Notes: a model not told the origin generated them from the letters alone. A DNA stretch of 64,000 nt from an uncultured Eubacteriales bacterium (GCA_900547135.1 URFJ01000001.1:1-64000); one strand, 5' to 3'. Shown: positions 54,745 to 63,797, numbered from the stretch's first letter. Numbers and translations: made by a program.

Positions 54745-55518
54745 TTGGTTAGGGGGTGCGTTTTTATAGACTTCTTCATTGAAAAAAGCGATCAAAGGAT
54801 GAAATGCCTGAGCGGCATTCTCTTGGACAAGGGCTATCCGGTAAGGGAGTTAGACACCATGGCCGACGACCAGGTCTGCCTTATCGTGTCGCCTGGAAAG
54901 ACGCCGGATATGCTAGTCGGGCTTATTAAGAAGCTTTCTCCAGGCTCGGTGCTAATAGGCGGCCAGCGCAGCGGGCTTGTATACGACAGCGCGAAGGAGC
55001 ATTCAATAAGGTATATTGATATCGCCGCGGACGAGACCTTTGCCGTGAAAAACGCGGTTCCTACCGCGGAAGGCGCGCTTATGCTCATCCTGGAAAACTC
55101 CGACCGCACCGTAATGGGCATGAATGTAGCGATTACAGGATTTGGCCGGATAGGCAGGATACTGGCGAAAATGCTTCATTCACTTGGCGCCGGCGTACAT
55201 GTCATTGCGAGAAACCCTATAGACCGTGCATGGGCAATGGGCTATGAAAGCTACGGGCTTGAGGACATGAAAGAGGTGTTTTTAAAGTGCGGCACAGTGG
55301 TGAATACGGTCCCAGCGCACATCATCGGCAGGGATGAGCTTGACGCGCTTGCATGCGGGTCGCTCATAATCGAGCTAGCGTCGCATCCCTACGGCTTTGA
55401 CGAGGAAATGGCAAAGGAGCTTGGACACAGGGTAATCCTGGCCCCGGGCCTGCCCGCCAAAACCGCGCCCTACAGCGCCGCCGAATTCATGGCCGACGCA
55501 ATAGAACGCCTTATTTAG
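54745..55518 (+). CDS. dpaA: Dipicolinate synthase subunit A
   Basis: 257-aa subunit of dipicolinate synthase, which oxidises (cyclic) dihydroxy-tetrahydrodipicolinate to dipicolinate in the mother cell of sporulating cells. The C-terminal half is an NAD(P)-binding Rossmann fold with AITGFGRIGRILAKMLHSLG, RNPIDRAWAMGYE and a final EFMADAIERLI. The start is TTG at 54745 with no clear ribosome site, so the true start is uncertain. dpaB follows after 61 bp. Confidence 0.9.
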   Translation: MVRGCVFIDFFIEKSDQRMKCLSGILLDKGYPVRELDTMADDQVCLIVSPGKTPDMLVGLIKKLSPGSVLIGGQRSGLVYDSAKEHSIRYIDIAADETFAVKNAVPTAEGALMLILENSDRTVMGMNVAITGFGRIGRILAKMLHSLGAGVHVIARNPIDRAWAMGYESYGLEDMKEVFLKCGTVVNTVPAHIIGRDELDALACGSLIIELASHPYGFDEEMAKELGHRVILAPGLPAKTAPYSAAEFMADAIERLI

Positions 55519-55579
55519 CTAATCATGAATAAACGCGCCTAAGCGGCGCAAATCCAGGTTACTGGGAGGAGATAATAAA

Positions 55580-56155
55580 GTGTTGGAAGGAAAGGTAATA
55601 GGCTTCGGGCTTACCGGATCGTTTTGCACGCTTTTTGAGGTTATAGTCCAGCTTGAGCAGCTGGCACTCACGGGCTGCAGGATTGTACCCGTGGTGTCTT
55701 ATTCCGTGGCGACTATGGACACGCGCTTTGGCAGGTCAGCCGAGTTTTTAGAACGTATAGAGATGATATGCGGACGTCCGCCCATACGCTCGATACCCGA
55801 GGCGGAACCCATCGGCCCCAAAAAGCTTTTGGACCTTATGGTAGTGGCGCCCTGTACGGGCAATACCATGGCAAAGCTTTATAATGGGATAACCGACACG
55901 CCTGTGACAATGGCCTGCAAATCCCACCTTAGAAACGGCCGGCCGCTGCTCATCGCTCCGGCGACAAACGACGGACTCTCCATGAACGCTCGAAATATCG
56001 GGGGCCTTATGAGCGTTAAAAACGTATATTTCGTTCCATTCGGACAGGATGACTGCCACAAAAAGCCGACGTCGCTGATAGCCGACTTTGAGATGATAAT
56101 ACCGTCAATAGAGAAGGCGCTCGCCGGCGAACCCGCACAACCCCAGCTGTTCTAA
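55580..56155 (+). CDS. dpaB: Dipicolinate synthase subunit B
   Basis: 191-aa flavoprotein-like subunit (Flavoprotein family, HFCD-type fold). Typical blocks: GFGLTGSFCTLFEV, VVSYSVATMDTRFG, VVAPCTGNTMAKLYNGITDTPV and PLLIAPATNDGLSMNARNIG. Pairs with DpaA to make dipicolinate in sporulation. GTG start at 55580 with GAGGAGATAATAAA upstream. Terminator-like hairpin follows at 56227-56256. Confidence 0.94.
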   Translation: MLEGKVIGFGLTGSFCTLFEVIVQLEQLALTGCRIVPVVSYSVATMDTRFGRSAEFLERIEMICGRPPIRSIPEAEPIGPKKLLDLMVVAPCTGNTMAKLYNGITDTPVTMACKSHLRNGRPLLIAPATNDGLSMNARNIGGLMSVKNVYFVPFGQDDCHKKPTSLIADFEMIIPSIEKALAGEPAQPQLF

Positions 56156-56226
56156 GCGCTGTATCTTACACATGCCAGCTCCGGCGCCGCACTGTTATAG
56201 TGCAATGCCTGGCACCGGCAATTCCT

Positions 56227-56256
56227 GGGGCCGCGCGATGCACGGCCTCTTTTTGT
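56227..56256 (+). terminator. Terminator after dpaB
   Basis: GGGGCCG (56227-56233) pairs with CGGCCTC (56243-56249) with one mismatch, then a T run. The rest of 56156-56494 (339 bp) holds no gene; I searched for a lysine riboswitch by eye and saw none. Confidence 0.6.
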
Positions 56257-56494
56257 TATCAAGGATTAATTCCTATATTTTCAGACTGAAAGCGCATTAA
56301 ACGCATATCCCCCGGACGCTCACGCACTGTATTATATCCCCCGCTGTTATAGCTATAAGGGACGAATGCCTGACTAAAATAATTCCTGCCCTGTCATAAA
56401 CAGGGACAGTAAACCTGTTGGTATTTACATTATAACAGCATGGCGCGCGGATGAATATACTGATTGTATCTGACAACTATAAAGGAGCGTTTAC

Positions 56495-57691
56495 ATGCTT
56501 ATTGTAATGAAATTCGGTGGATCGTCCCTTGCCACCGCTGATAGAATAGATAATGCCGCAAGGATTATTGCAAAGCGCAGGAAAGAGGGCGACGACGTTG
56601 TAGCAGTGGTGTCGGCGCAGGGAGGCGTAACCGACAAACTGGTAAAAAGGGGGCTTGAAACAGCCGAAAACCCCTCCCTTAGGGAAAACGACGTATTGCT
56701 GAGCTCGGGGGAGCTCATCTCCATGTCGCTCATGGCAATGAAGCTGTGTTCTATTGGGATTGACGCGGTCTCCTTAAGCGGCTGGCAGGCGGGGATACAT
56801 ACCGACGGCAAGCACGGCAATGCAAGCATATCATATATAGATACTGAGCGCATATTGGCTGAACTTGCGTCCAAAAGGGCCGTTATAGTCGCCGGCTTTC
56901 AGGGGATAAACGACGCGGGGGACATTACAACCCTGGGAAGGGGCGGCTCGGATACAACGGCCATTGCCCTTGCCGCGGCGCTTCATGCTGATTCCTGCTA
57001 TATATACAGCGATGTAAGAGGGGTGTTTTCCGCTGATCCCAAGACCGTGGGCCATGCTGTGAAACATGAGGAAATATCATACGACGAGATGCTAGAAATG
57101 AGTTCCCTAGGCGCTAAGGTGCTTCATAACCGCTCGGTCGGTATGGCAAAGCGCAGCGGCGTTCGCTTTGAGGTGCTGTCGAGCTTTGACGGCCAGCGCG
57201 GCACGCTTATACACGACTTTTCACATGAAAACTGCGTGAGTGGGATAGTCTTAGACGATAATGTGGCAATGGTAAGCGCTATAGGCATTGACAGCGGAGG
57301 GGCGACCTCAAAGCTTTTTTCATCCTTGGCCCAGAACAACATACAGGTGGACACCATAATACGCTCGCCAAGAAGCGATGATATACGAGGAATAGTTAGC
57401 TTTTCGGTGCCTGGAAGCAGCCTGAAGGATGTAATTGGAACCATAAACGATAAAAAGGAAGCGCTTGAGTTTGAAAGGCTTGAGGTGGAGGATAACCTTG
57501 CGAAGATATCGGCCGTGGGAACGGGAATGGCCGACGGCTGTGGTATTGCAGCAAGGATGCTGGTGGCGCTGAACCGCATAGGAATAGAGCCAAAATACAT
57601 TACCACGGGGGAGATAAGGGTGTCCGTTATAATTAAAAAAGCTTCGTCGGAAAAGGCAGCCAACGCCGTACATGACGAGTTTTTCAGCTGA
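56495..57691 (+). CDS. lysC: Aspartokinase
   Basis: 398-aa kinase that phosphorylates aspartate, first step to lysine, threonine, methionine, diaminopimelate and dipicolinate. The catalytic domain has VMKFGGSSLAT at residue ~5, ERILAEL, TTLGRGGSDTTAIALA and YSDVRGVFSADPK; two C-terminal ACT domains (ITGI-like segments GIDSGGATSKLFSSLA and VEDNLAKISAVGTGM) give feedback control, with lysine the likely effector. Start at 56495 with AAAGGAGCG upstream. It sits beside dpaAB and opposite asd-dapA, so the branch to dipicolinate is clustered. Confidence 0.96.
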   Translation: MLIVMKFGGSSLATADRIDNAARIIAKRRKEGDDVVAVVSAQGGVTDKLVKRGLETAENPSLRENDVLLSSGELISMSLMAMKLCSIGIDAVSLSGWQAGIHTDGKHGNASISYIDTERILAELASKRAVIVAGFQGINDAGDITTLGRGGSDTTAIALAAALHADSCYIYSDVRGVFSADPKTVGHAVKHEEISYDEMLEMSSLGAKVLHNRSVGMAKRSGVRFEVLSSFDGQRGTLIHDFSHENCVSGIVLDDNVAMVSAIGIDSGGATSKLFSSLAQNNIQVDTIIRSPRSDDIRGIVSFSVPGSSLKDVIGTINDKKEALEFERLEVEDNLAKISAVGTGMADGCGIAARMLVALNRIGIEPKYITTGEIRVSVIIKKASSEKAANAVHDEFFS

Positions 57692-57716
57692 TATTGAAAT
57701 ATTCAGACGAATAGTA

Positions 57717-57747
57717 CCGGCAAAGCGTTCTTAAGGTGCTTTGCCGG
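57717..57747 (+). terminator. Terminator after lysC
   Basis: CCGGCAAAGC (57717-57726) pairs perfectly with GCTTTGCCGG (57738-57747). The U tract is weak. The gap to dapA (57748-57953) has no gene. Confidence 0.6.
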
Positions 57748-57953
57748 CAACTGTACTTATTTTGTATAGGCGGCCATAACGCGTATCGGCCGTGGCTTGC
57801 CACCGGCTTCAATATTAAAGGTTTTTGCTTTTATAGCGGACATTATAGCGCCCGAAGTGCAGAATCGAACGCTATTATATACCAAAGTCAAACCTGAGCC
57901 GCCCTCTCGGCCCTCCTATAGGGCCGCGCCCTTGTACTTATTAAAACCGCTGG

Positions 57954-58841
57954 CTAAATGAGCGAAACAGCCTCCATAGAGGCTCTGAGCCTCTCAAGCT
58001 TGCCCTCTGGCATTCCGTACAGCGGCAGACGGTAGCCCCCTACCTCCAATCCCATAAGGTTCATCGCCGCCTTGACCGGAATCGGGTTCACATCCATAAA
58101 CAGCGCACCCATTATGCCCATCAACTTAAGTTGAAGCGACGCGGCTTCGTGTATGCTCCCTCTTGCCCACAGCCTGCATATCTCGTGCATCTCCTTTGGC
58201 ATGATATTTGACAGCACGGATATTACGCCGTTTCCTCCCAGCGCCAGTATCGGCACCGTCTGGTCGTCATTGCCCGAATATATATGCAGCTCGTTGCCGC
58301 ACTCGGCCGCTATTTTGGCAATAAAGGATATATCGCCCGACGCTTCCTTTGTCGCCGTTATATTCTCATGGCGGCAAAGCTCCTTATACGCGTCAAGGTC
58401 TATGTTTATCCCCGTTCTGGAGGGTACGTTATACAATATAACCGGAATCTTCACGCTGTCCGCTATGGAATAGAAGTGCCTGACCAACCCCTCCCGCGAC
58501 GCTTTGTTATAATACGGTGTTACGCACAAGAGCGCGTCCGCGCCAGCCCCGAAGGCGAACTTGGACATCTCCACGGCGTGCCTGGTATCGTTGCTTCCCG
58601 TGCCCGCTATAACGGGCACCCTTGAGCGCACGCATTCGACGCTGAAACGGATTATCTCCCTGCGCTCATTATCGTTGAGCGTAGCGTTTTCGCCGCTTGT
58701 GCCAAGCACCACTATCGCGTCGGTTCCCGACGATATCTGAAACTCGATAAGCTGCCCCATCTTTTCGTAATTAACGCTCCCATCAGGCAGGAATGGCGTT
58801 ACCATTGCGACCGCGGATCCGGTAAAGGGAAGTTTTTTCAT
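57954..58841 (-). CDS. dapA: 4-hydroxy-tetrahydrodipicolinate synthase
   Basis: 295-aa TIM-barrel aldolase condensing pyruvate with aspartate semialdehyde. Key marks: GTSGENATLNDNERREI, the GTGSNDTRHAVEMSKFA segment, the Tyr in VILYNVPSRTGIN, the Schiff-base Lys in ITATKEASGDISF and GGNGVISVLSNIMP. Typical length. It follows asd closely (26 bp) on the minus strand, an operon of two. Confidence 0.96.
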   Translation of the reverse strand: MKKLPFTGSAVAMVTPFLPDGSVNYEKMGQLIEFQISSGTDAIVVLGTSGENATLNDNERREIIRFSVECVRSRVPVIAGTGSNDTRHAVEMSKFAFGAGADALLCVTPYYNKASREGLVRHFYSIADSVKIPVILYNVPSRTGINIDLDAYKELCRHENITATKEASGDISFIAKIAAECGNELHIYSGNDDQTVPILALGGNGVISVLSNIMPKEMHEICRLWARGSIHEAASLQLKLMGIMGALFMDVNPIPVKAAMNLMGLEVGGYRLPLYGMPEGKLERLRASMEAVSLI

Positions 58842-58866
58842 CTTATCCGCCTCCTATGACCTGTTT

Positions 58867-59943
58867 TTAACCTATATATCCAAGCGCGTATAACAGCTCC
58901 GCAAGGAGGACGGCCCCTCCCGCCGCACCGCGCAGCGTATTATGGGAGAGGCCCATGAAGCTTATGTCGTATTGGGTATCGTATTTAAGCCCTCCGGCGC
59001 ATACCGCCATCCCCCGCTCAACGTCGCGGTCAAGCCTTGGCTGGGGGCGGTCCGGCTCGCTGTAGCAATGTATAAACCGCTCGGGCGCGGACGGCAGCTT
59101 CAGACGCTGGGGAATTCCACAGTACGCGCTCCAGTTTTCAGTTACCTTTTCAAGCGAAGGCTTGATTTCAAACGACGCGTATACCGCCGCCAAATGCCCT
59201 TCGCTGACCGGCACGCGCACGCACCGCGCGGAAAACCGTGGCGTATCCAATGGAACTATTATCCCGTTTTCAACTCTCCCCCATAGCTTTTGGGGCTCGG
59301 TCTCGCTCTTTTCCTCTTCGCCGCTGATATATGGAATTACATTGTCGTGGATTTCGCTGAATTCCTCAAGCGTCCGTCCAGCCCCTGAAACCGCCTGGTA
59401 GGTACACGCAAGGGCGCGTTGCAGCCTGAAGCGCCTGTCAAGAATATACAGCATAGGCACAAAGCTTTGTATTGAACAGTTTGACTTCACGGCAATGAAG
59501 CCCCTTTTAGTGCCAAGCCGCTTTCGCTGATAATCAATTACGCCGGCATGATGAGCGTTAAGCTCTGGTATTATCATGGGAACGTCCGGAGTTGACCTGT
59601 GAGCGCTGTTGTTTGAGATGACGGGGCATTCCGCCCTGGCATAGGACTCCTCAAGAGTTCTGACTTCCGGAGCTTTCATGTTTACAGCGCAGAATAGGAA
59701 ATCCACCTCGGACGCTATCCTCTTTACGTCGGACGCGTCCACAAGCTTCATATTCTTAAGCTTTTGAGGCATTGCGCCGCCTGTCCACCGGTCCCCAACC
59801 GCCGCTTCGTAGGTCTTTCCCGCCGACCTGGGGCTTGCCGCCAAAAGCAGAGGTTCGAACCAAGCATGTTCGGCCAGCAGCGCTGCAAACCGCCGTCCAA
59901 CCATTCCGGTTGCCCCGATTATACCGGCCCTAAGTTTTTTCAA
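58867..59943 (-). CDS. asd: Aspartate-semialdehyde dehydrogenase (archaeal/fungal-type)
   Basis: 358-aa enzyme reducing aspartyl phosphate to the semialdehyde. The NADP motif GIIGATGMVGRRFAALLAEH starts the protein; the catalytic Cys is in VKSNCSIQSFVP, and the later VPVSEGHLAAVY carries the active His. The length and ordering (EEEKSETEPQKLWG insert) fit the second, archaeal/yeast-like class. It supplies the semialdehyde to DapA encoded next to it. Confidence 0.93.
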   Translation of the reverse strand: MKKLRAGIIGATGMVGRRFAALLAEHAWFEPLLLAASPRSAGKTYEAAVGDRWTGGAMPQKLKNMKLVDASDVKRIASEVDFLFCAVNMKAPEVRTLEESYARAECPVISNNSAHRSTPDVPMIIPELNAHHAGVIDYQRKRLGTKRGFIAVKSNCSIQSFVPMLYILDRRFRLQRALACTYQAVSGAGRTLEEFSEIHDNVIPYISGEEEKSETEPQKLWGRVENGIIVPLDTPRFSARCVRVPVSEGHLAAVYASFEIKPSLEKVTENWSAYCGIPQRLKLPSAPERFIHCYSEPDRPQPRLDRDVERGMAVCAGGLKYDTQYDISFMGLSHNTLRGAAGGAVLLAELLYALGYIG

Positions 59944-60600
59944 AGCCCGTTATTCCTCCATAAACACTGGTTATACGCATGCTGATCTTTATGCATGTCA
60001 TGGAACGCTTATTACGCCGCCGGGAAAAAACCTCCATCTGTGGCAATCATTTCGGATTATGGTATTCATGTATAAAGCATATCCGCCGCTATAATAGGGG
60101 CCATTGTTTCAGGCGGCTCTGCCCTTAAATCAGATCTGCGCGCCGCTTTCAGAGCCGCCTCATCTCCGTACTGCCATCATCATGCAATGAAAAACGCCCC
60201 CTTTTAAAATAGGAGCGTCTTTCGAATCCCCAGTCAAGGCCATCGCCGGATGTGCAATACAGCCCGGTGTAAGTAAGGAGGACGACCATAAACCATTGGG
60301 AATTTAATGTGCCGGCGGACCAATCGGCCACGCCGAAGGGATGCCTCAGCTCCATCCGGAGCTATTACATAGCAGGGGGTATGATCAACCGACTATTCGG
60401 CAAACCATCTAGTCTAGTAATGCTGTTGTACGATGTTCCATACCATCATTTCGCCACAAATACATGTATATACTTATAATATTACTCTATGCCACATGAC
60501 GCAATGTCCTATGAGTACATAATAGCCAAAATTCCCGCCAATATCGATGGGATTTTAGTGCCATTTTTACCAGGGGGCTATTTTATAATTTTTCAGCATT
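59944..60600. other. Gene-free interval between asd and the ABC exporter
   Basis: 657 bp in which I can support no gene. A 68-codon minus-strand frame at 60149-60355 contains WGFERRSYFKRGRF-like residues but has no ribosome site or recognised motif. A weak inverted repeat lies near 60189-60222. Possible site of past gene loss. Confidence 0.5.
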
Positions 60601-62199
60601 TTACTCCGCTCTTTCCATGTCGGTTACGCCGTCGAACGCGCCGACGCGGTCGTTGCTGAACTGATGCGATACGACTAAAAGCGTTCTGTCCCTTATCCCC
60701 AAGAGCAGCGACTCGATAGCCCTTGCCGTATCGTCGTCCAGGTTTGCAAGCGGTTCGTCAAGTATAAGCACCTCTGTATTGCGCAGCAGCGCCCTGGCAA
60801 GGCAGATGCGCTTCTTCTCGCCGCCCGACAGGTTGGCCCCGCCCTCGGCGACCATGGCGTCAAGTGCTTCCACGTTTGCATACTTTGAAAGCCCAAGGCT
60901 GTTGAGAAGGTCGATAAGCCTGCTGTCGGGAACCTCCTGGTACATGGCTAGGTTGTTTCTCAGGGTATCGCAAAACAGCACCGGTTCCTGCCTCACTACC
61001 GTGATAAGGGGATACGTGTCGCAAAACGCGCCTATCGGCTCACCGTCTATGCTTATTTTGCCCGATTGGAGGTCGTGGTATCTTAAAAGCAGGTTTACCG
61101 CCGTGGTCTTGCCGCAGCCGCTGGGACCTTTTAGCAGGTAGCGCCCGCCTTTTTTAATCACAAGGCTAAAGTCCCTGATAAGCGGCTTTCCCCCGTCGTA
61201 TGAGAAGCACGCCCCGTCAAAGCGTATCCCCTCGCTCAGCCTGCCGCAGTGGGCGGCTGAAACCCTGCCTTTGGAGTCCGCTATAAAGGCCTCCATGTCA
61301 CGGCAGGTGGGCCTTATGGATATAAGCTGACGGATTATTCCTGAGAGAGAGATGATAGGATACGAGAGCTGGTCGATCATGCCCACCGCAACAAAGAAAT
61401 CGCCTGCTGAAAAGTCGCCCCTGAGCACAAGAAAGGCCGCGAACGCCAGCACAATAAAGTACGACAGGTACGACATAAGGGTCGTTATCAGGTTTGCCAG
61501 GTTGCCTAGCTGTTTTCGGTTCAGGTCCTTGGTTGCGGTATAGCGGTTTGTTTCACAAAACCTTGATGTCACGCTGCGCTCTATGGAGTAGTTCTTTATT
61601 ATCTCAAACCCTGCCAAAAAGTCCGTTACCATTGCAAGGTTTTTCTCAACAGCCACCACATAGTCCTTTTGCGCCCTTTGGAGGCGCTTTTCAATGAGTT
61701 TTGGCACATACAGCGGCATTGTAAGCAGGAGCAGGGTGACAAGCGCTATCCGCCAGTCAAGCCAGAACAGCGCCGCGCCTACCATCAAGACCTTACTAAG
61801 TATCTCAACGAGCATCGGAAGCATTGAAAAATGCATGTCCCCTATGAGCTGCGCGTCATTTGTATACTTGGCGATATATTCGCCGTGCTGCATGGATTTG
61901 AACCGGGTAAAGTCCCTTCTGAGTATGCCGCAAAACAGGTCGGCTTTAAGCCCGCGCATGCAGTTTACATGAAAGCGCGACGACAAGCGGGAATACAGAT
62001 AGTGGAACAGGATTTCAAGCAGGATAAAGCCTATCAGAAGCAGGGCGTACCTTACCGCCTCATGGGTGTTTCCCGCTATCGCATAATCGAGCACATCGCC
62101 CTTGAAGAACTGAAGAACTGTGGCAAACACCGTGCCGATGAGAATACAAACCATAGCCCAGCAAAAAACTGAGCCATTTTTTCTTATATATTTTTTCAT
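60601..62199 (-). CDS. ABC exporter, fused permease-ATPase
   Basis: 532-aa half transporter: six membrane helices (residues ~10-290), then an ATPase with Walker A LLKGPSGCGKTTAV, signature NLSGGEKKRICLARAL, Walker B VLILDEPLANLDD and switch His VVSHQFSN. Type IV exporters of this kind move drugs, lipids or peptides outward and need a dimer; no second half-transporter gene is adjacent, so a homodimer is likely. ATG at 62199 has AGGAGGAAAC upstream. The leader carries a peptide ORF and alternative hairpins; see below. Confidence 0.92.
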   Translation of the reverse strand: MKKYIRKNGSVFCWAMVCILIGTVFATVLQFFKGDVLDYAIAGNTHEAVRYALLLIGFILLEILFHYLYSRLSSRFHVNCMRGLKADLFCGILRRDFTRFKSMQHGEYIAKYTNDAQLIGDMHFSMLPMLVEILSKVLMVGAALFWLDWRIALVTLLLLTMPLYVPKLIEKRLQRAQKDYVVAVEKNLAMVTDFLAGFEIIKNYSIERSVTSRFCETNRYTATKDLNRKQLGNLANLITTLMSYLSYFIVLAFAAFLVLRGDFSAGDFFVAVGMIDQLSYPIISLSGIIRQLISIRPTCRDMEAFIADSKGRVSAAHCGRLSEGIRFDGACFSYDGGKPLIRDFSLVIKKGGRYLLKGPSGCGKTTAVNLLLRYHDLQSGKISIDGEPIGAFCDTYPLITVVRQEPVLFCDTLRNNLAMYQEVPDSRLIDLLNSLGLSKYANVEALDAMVAEGGANLSGGEKKRICLARALLRNTEVLILDEPLANLDDDTARAIESLLLGIRDRTLLVVSHQFSNDRVGAFDGVTDMERAE

Positions 62200-62228
62200 T
62201 GTTTCCTCCTATGGATGCTGGTCAGCAA

Positions 62229-62328
62229 TAGAAGGAGGTGAATTTAATTTCCTTCTACCGCTTAGAAGGAAACACGGTACTTAACCATAGCTGTCACCAC
62301 ATTTTAGTTTATTGGTATCTATATTATA
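62229..62328 (-). promoter_or_regulatory. Leader of the ABC exporter: extended -10 promoter, short peptide ORF and switchable hairpins
   Basis: On the minus strand TGC-TATAAT (62331-62323) is an extended -10. Downstream an 8-codon ORF (62288-62262), MVKYRVSF, has GGTGA six bases upstream; a GTG 12 bases earlier is also in frame. The end of this ORF (TCCTTCTA-type arm at 62270-62263) can pair with 62257-62250 (10-bp hairpin), which alternatively pairs with 62236-62229 (8 bp). The two hairpins exclude each other. This is the design of ribosome-stalling attenuators; K-Y-R in the peptide fits the +x+ macrolide arrest motif. Function is inferred. Confidence 0.5.
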
Positions 62329-62624
62329 GCATATTGCAGGTATGCGCGTCTGCGCAAATTTATGTAAATCTGCCACCAGGCTCAATTCTAGGCGAACGCC
62401 CAGCCGTTTATATTAAGCGGCACTCAATCCGGCCGTGCGCGGATTGGAATATTACAGAAAATAAAACTCCTTGAAAGAAATGAGGTGGTTGTACTGTATG
62501 TGGGTGGGTGGATTGAAATCGTTTGTCCCTAGGGATCTCCGCCCGCACGTATACCGTCGCACTCTGCGCGGGTGCGGAAAGGGGCATGCCCGTTTTCCCA
62601 TCGATACCGGTTTATCCATGGGCT

Positions 62625-62981
62625 TTAGGATTCACTTGGCTTATCTAGCTGCCTGAAGCGCTCGCCCCTTGCTTCATAACCTTTACATTCCTCGTTAAGG
62701 ATGGCTGCAACGCGGTCGACCATCCTCCTCGCCCCCAGCTCCTGCATCCTTTCGCTGTACAGCTGCAGCAAAAGCCGCTTTTTTGCGCGCTTAATCACAG
62801 TGTTGTCCGACGTTAATAGTATAACGGGCAGAAGGCATTCATAACCCTCGAATTGGTCCATATTAATCTCCAGTATTAAATCCCTGTAGGAAAACTCTTC
62901 TTCATATTTCATGAAGTATTGAAGTCTTTCCAATCCCTCGATGTTCTGCTCCAGACATTCCAGCACTTTGTTGTTCAGCAT
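62625..62981 (-). CDS. Helical hypothetical protein
   Basis: 118-aa soluble, charged, mostly helical protein (MLNNKVLECLEQNIEGLER ... LLLQLYSERMQELGARRM). No family recognised. ATG at 62981 has AAGGAGC seven bases upstream; a longer frame to 63026 has no such site. It is divergent from the XRE gene, with two dyad sites between them, so it is probably under XRE control. Confidence 0.6.
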   Translation of the reverse strand: MLNNKVLECLEQNIEGLERLQYFMKYEEEFSYRDLILEINMDQFEGYECLLPVILLTSDNTVIKRAKKRLLLQLYSERMQELGARRMVDRVAAILNEECKGYEARGERFRQLDKPSES

Positions 62982-63008
62982 GGCTTTGCTCCTTAAAATT
63001 TTTATAAC

Positions 63009-63079
63009 GCCACTATATGGTGGCATTATATCATGCTTAATACCCTACAATCAAGATATATTTGCAACGATATAGTTGC
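63009..63079. promoter_or_regulatory. Two matching 5-6-5 inverted repeats, likely XRE operators
   Basis: GCCAC-TATATG-GTGGC (63009-63024) and GCAAC-GATATA-GTTGC (63064-63079) have the same arm and spacer lengths, and both centres are AT-rich. They lie in the 112-bp region between the divergent hypothetical gene and the XRE gene, the second ending 15 bp before the XRE ATG. This is the layout of operators for a dimeric autorepressor. Confidence 0.6.
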
Positions 63080-63093
63080 TAGGGAGGATATCC

Positions 63094-63345
63094 ATGCAAA
63101 AGATCAATCAAAACGCAGGCTTTGGTCAGAACTTAAAGCGTATTCGCTTAGAACGGGGTTTGTCCCAAAAAGAACTCGTGTGCAAAATGCAACTGCTGGG
63201 AAGCGCCATTTCCCGCAGCGGGTACTCCATGATAGAGCTTGGCACGCGCAATATAAAGGTGACGGATCTGGTCGCCCTCCAGCGGGTTTACGGCGTTGAT
63301 TTTGCGGAGTTTTTCAAGGGCATTGAGCCACGAGAGCGGAATTAA
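63094..63345 (+). CDS. Small XRE-family transcriptional regulator
   Basis: 83-aa protein made almost only of a lambda-repressor-like HTH: FGQNLKRIRLERGLSQKELV, then the recognition region SRSGYSMIELGTRNIKVTDL and VYGVDFAEFFKG. ATG at 63094 follows AGGGAGGATATCC; an upstream frame to 63033 lacks a site. Likely autoregulated through the two dyads upstream and regulating the divergent gene. Confidence 0.85.
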   Translation: MQKINQNAGFGQNLKRIRLERGLSQKELVCKMQLLGSAISRSGYSMIELGTRNIKVTDLVALQRVYGVDFAEFFKGIEPRERN

Positions 63346-63356
63346 TATAAGCTTCT

Positions 63357-63518
63357 TTAATGATTCCAACATAAATTATAAGCAGCAGTCATACAGCGCC
63401 TAATTGTGTAGACTCCCAAATCAATATATGACGACGCATCTCCTGCTTTGCATGCATTCATAACGATACCCATTGTTAAAATCAATATTACCAACAAAAT
63501 AACCAGTAACCTTTTCAT
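63357..63518 (-). CDS. Tiny secreted cysteine-containing peptide (53 aa)
   Basis: ATG at 63518 is preceded by a near-perfect GAGGAGGATTGAA. The first 22 residues form a signal or membrane helix (MKRLLVILLVILILTMGIVM), then NACKAGDASSYIDLGVYTIR, a second Cys in RCMTAAYNL and a third in CWNH before TAA. Cys23 could be lipid-attached, although the residues before it (MNA) are not a classical lipobox. It is too short for a typical ORF caller. Function unknown. Confidence 0.65.
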   Translation of the reverse strand: MKRLLVILLVILILTMGIVMNACKAGDASSYIDLGVYTIRRCMTAAYNLCWNH

Positions 63519-63736
63519 TTCAATCCTCCTCTGCAGTTGAATTCAAGCAATTATTATATGGATTTGTTAACAGCACAATGCAAATCGCGGGTAGGCGATA
63601 AAAACGGCCTTTGACTGCATGCCGCGGTGTATGACTCTTCAATTAAAGCGCGGCATCAAAACCCATAAGAGTATAAACCAGATCAATAAAAACACAAGGG
63701 AAACGGATTAGACGCCTCGCTTGGTATGTCCTGCAA

Positions 63737-63777
63737 CCAAGCTGACCGCCTATACTCTCAAGCCACCGTCAGCTTGG
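63737..63777 (-). terminator. Inverted repeat past the final membrane-protein gene
   Basis: CCAAGCTGAC (63737-63746) pairs perfectly with GTCAGCTTGG (63768-63777). It lies ~20 bp downstream of the minus-strand stop at 63798 and may terminate that gene. There is no T run, so this is tentative. Confidence 0.4.
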
Positions 63778-63797
63778 CGTCTTCGGTATATAAGAGC

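Noticed and set aside
56156..56494. Lysine riboswitch before lysC
   Set aside because: The conserved AGAGGNGC and related segments were not seen.
60149..60355. 68-codon minus-strand ORF
   Set aside because: No ribosome site, no conserved motif; isolated in a gene-free interval.
62238..62474. Plus-strand ORF starting after AAGGAGGTGA
   Set aside because: The GTG lies within the apparent ribosome site itself; the sequence is better explained as the minus-strand exporter leader with inverted repeats.
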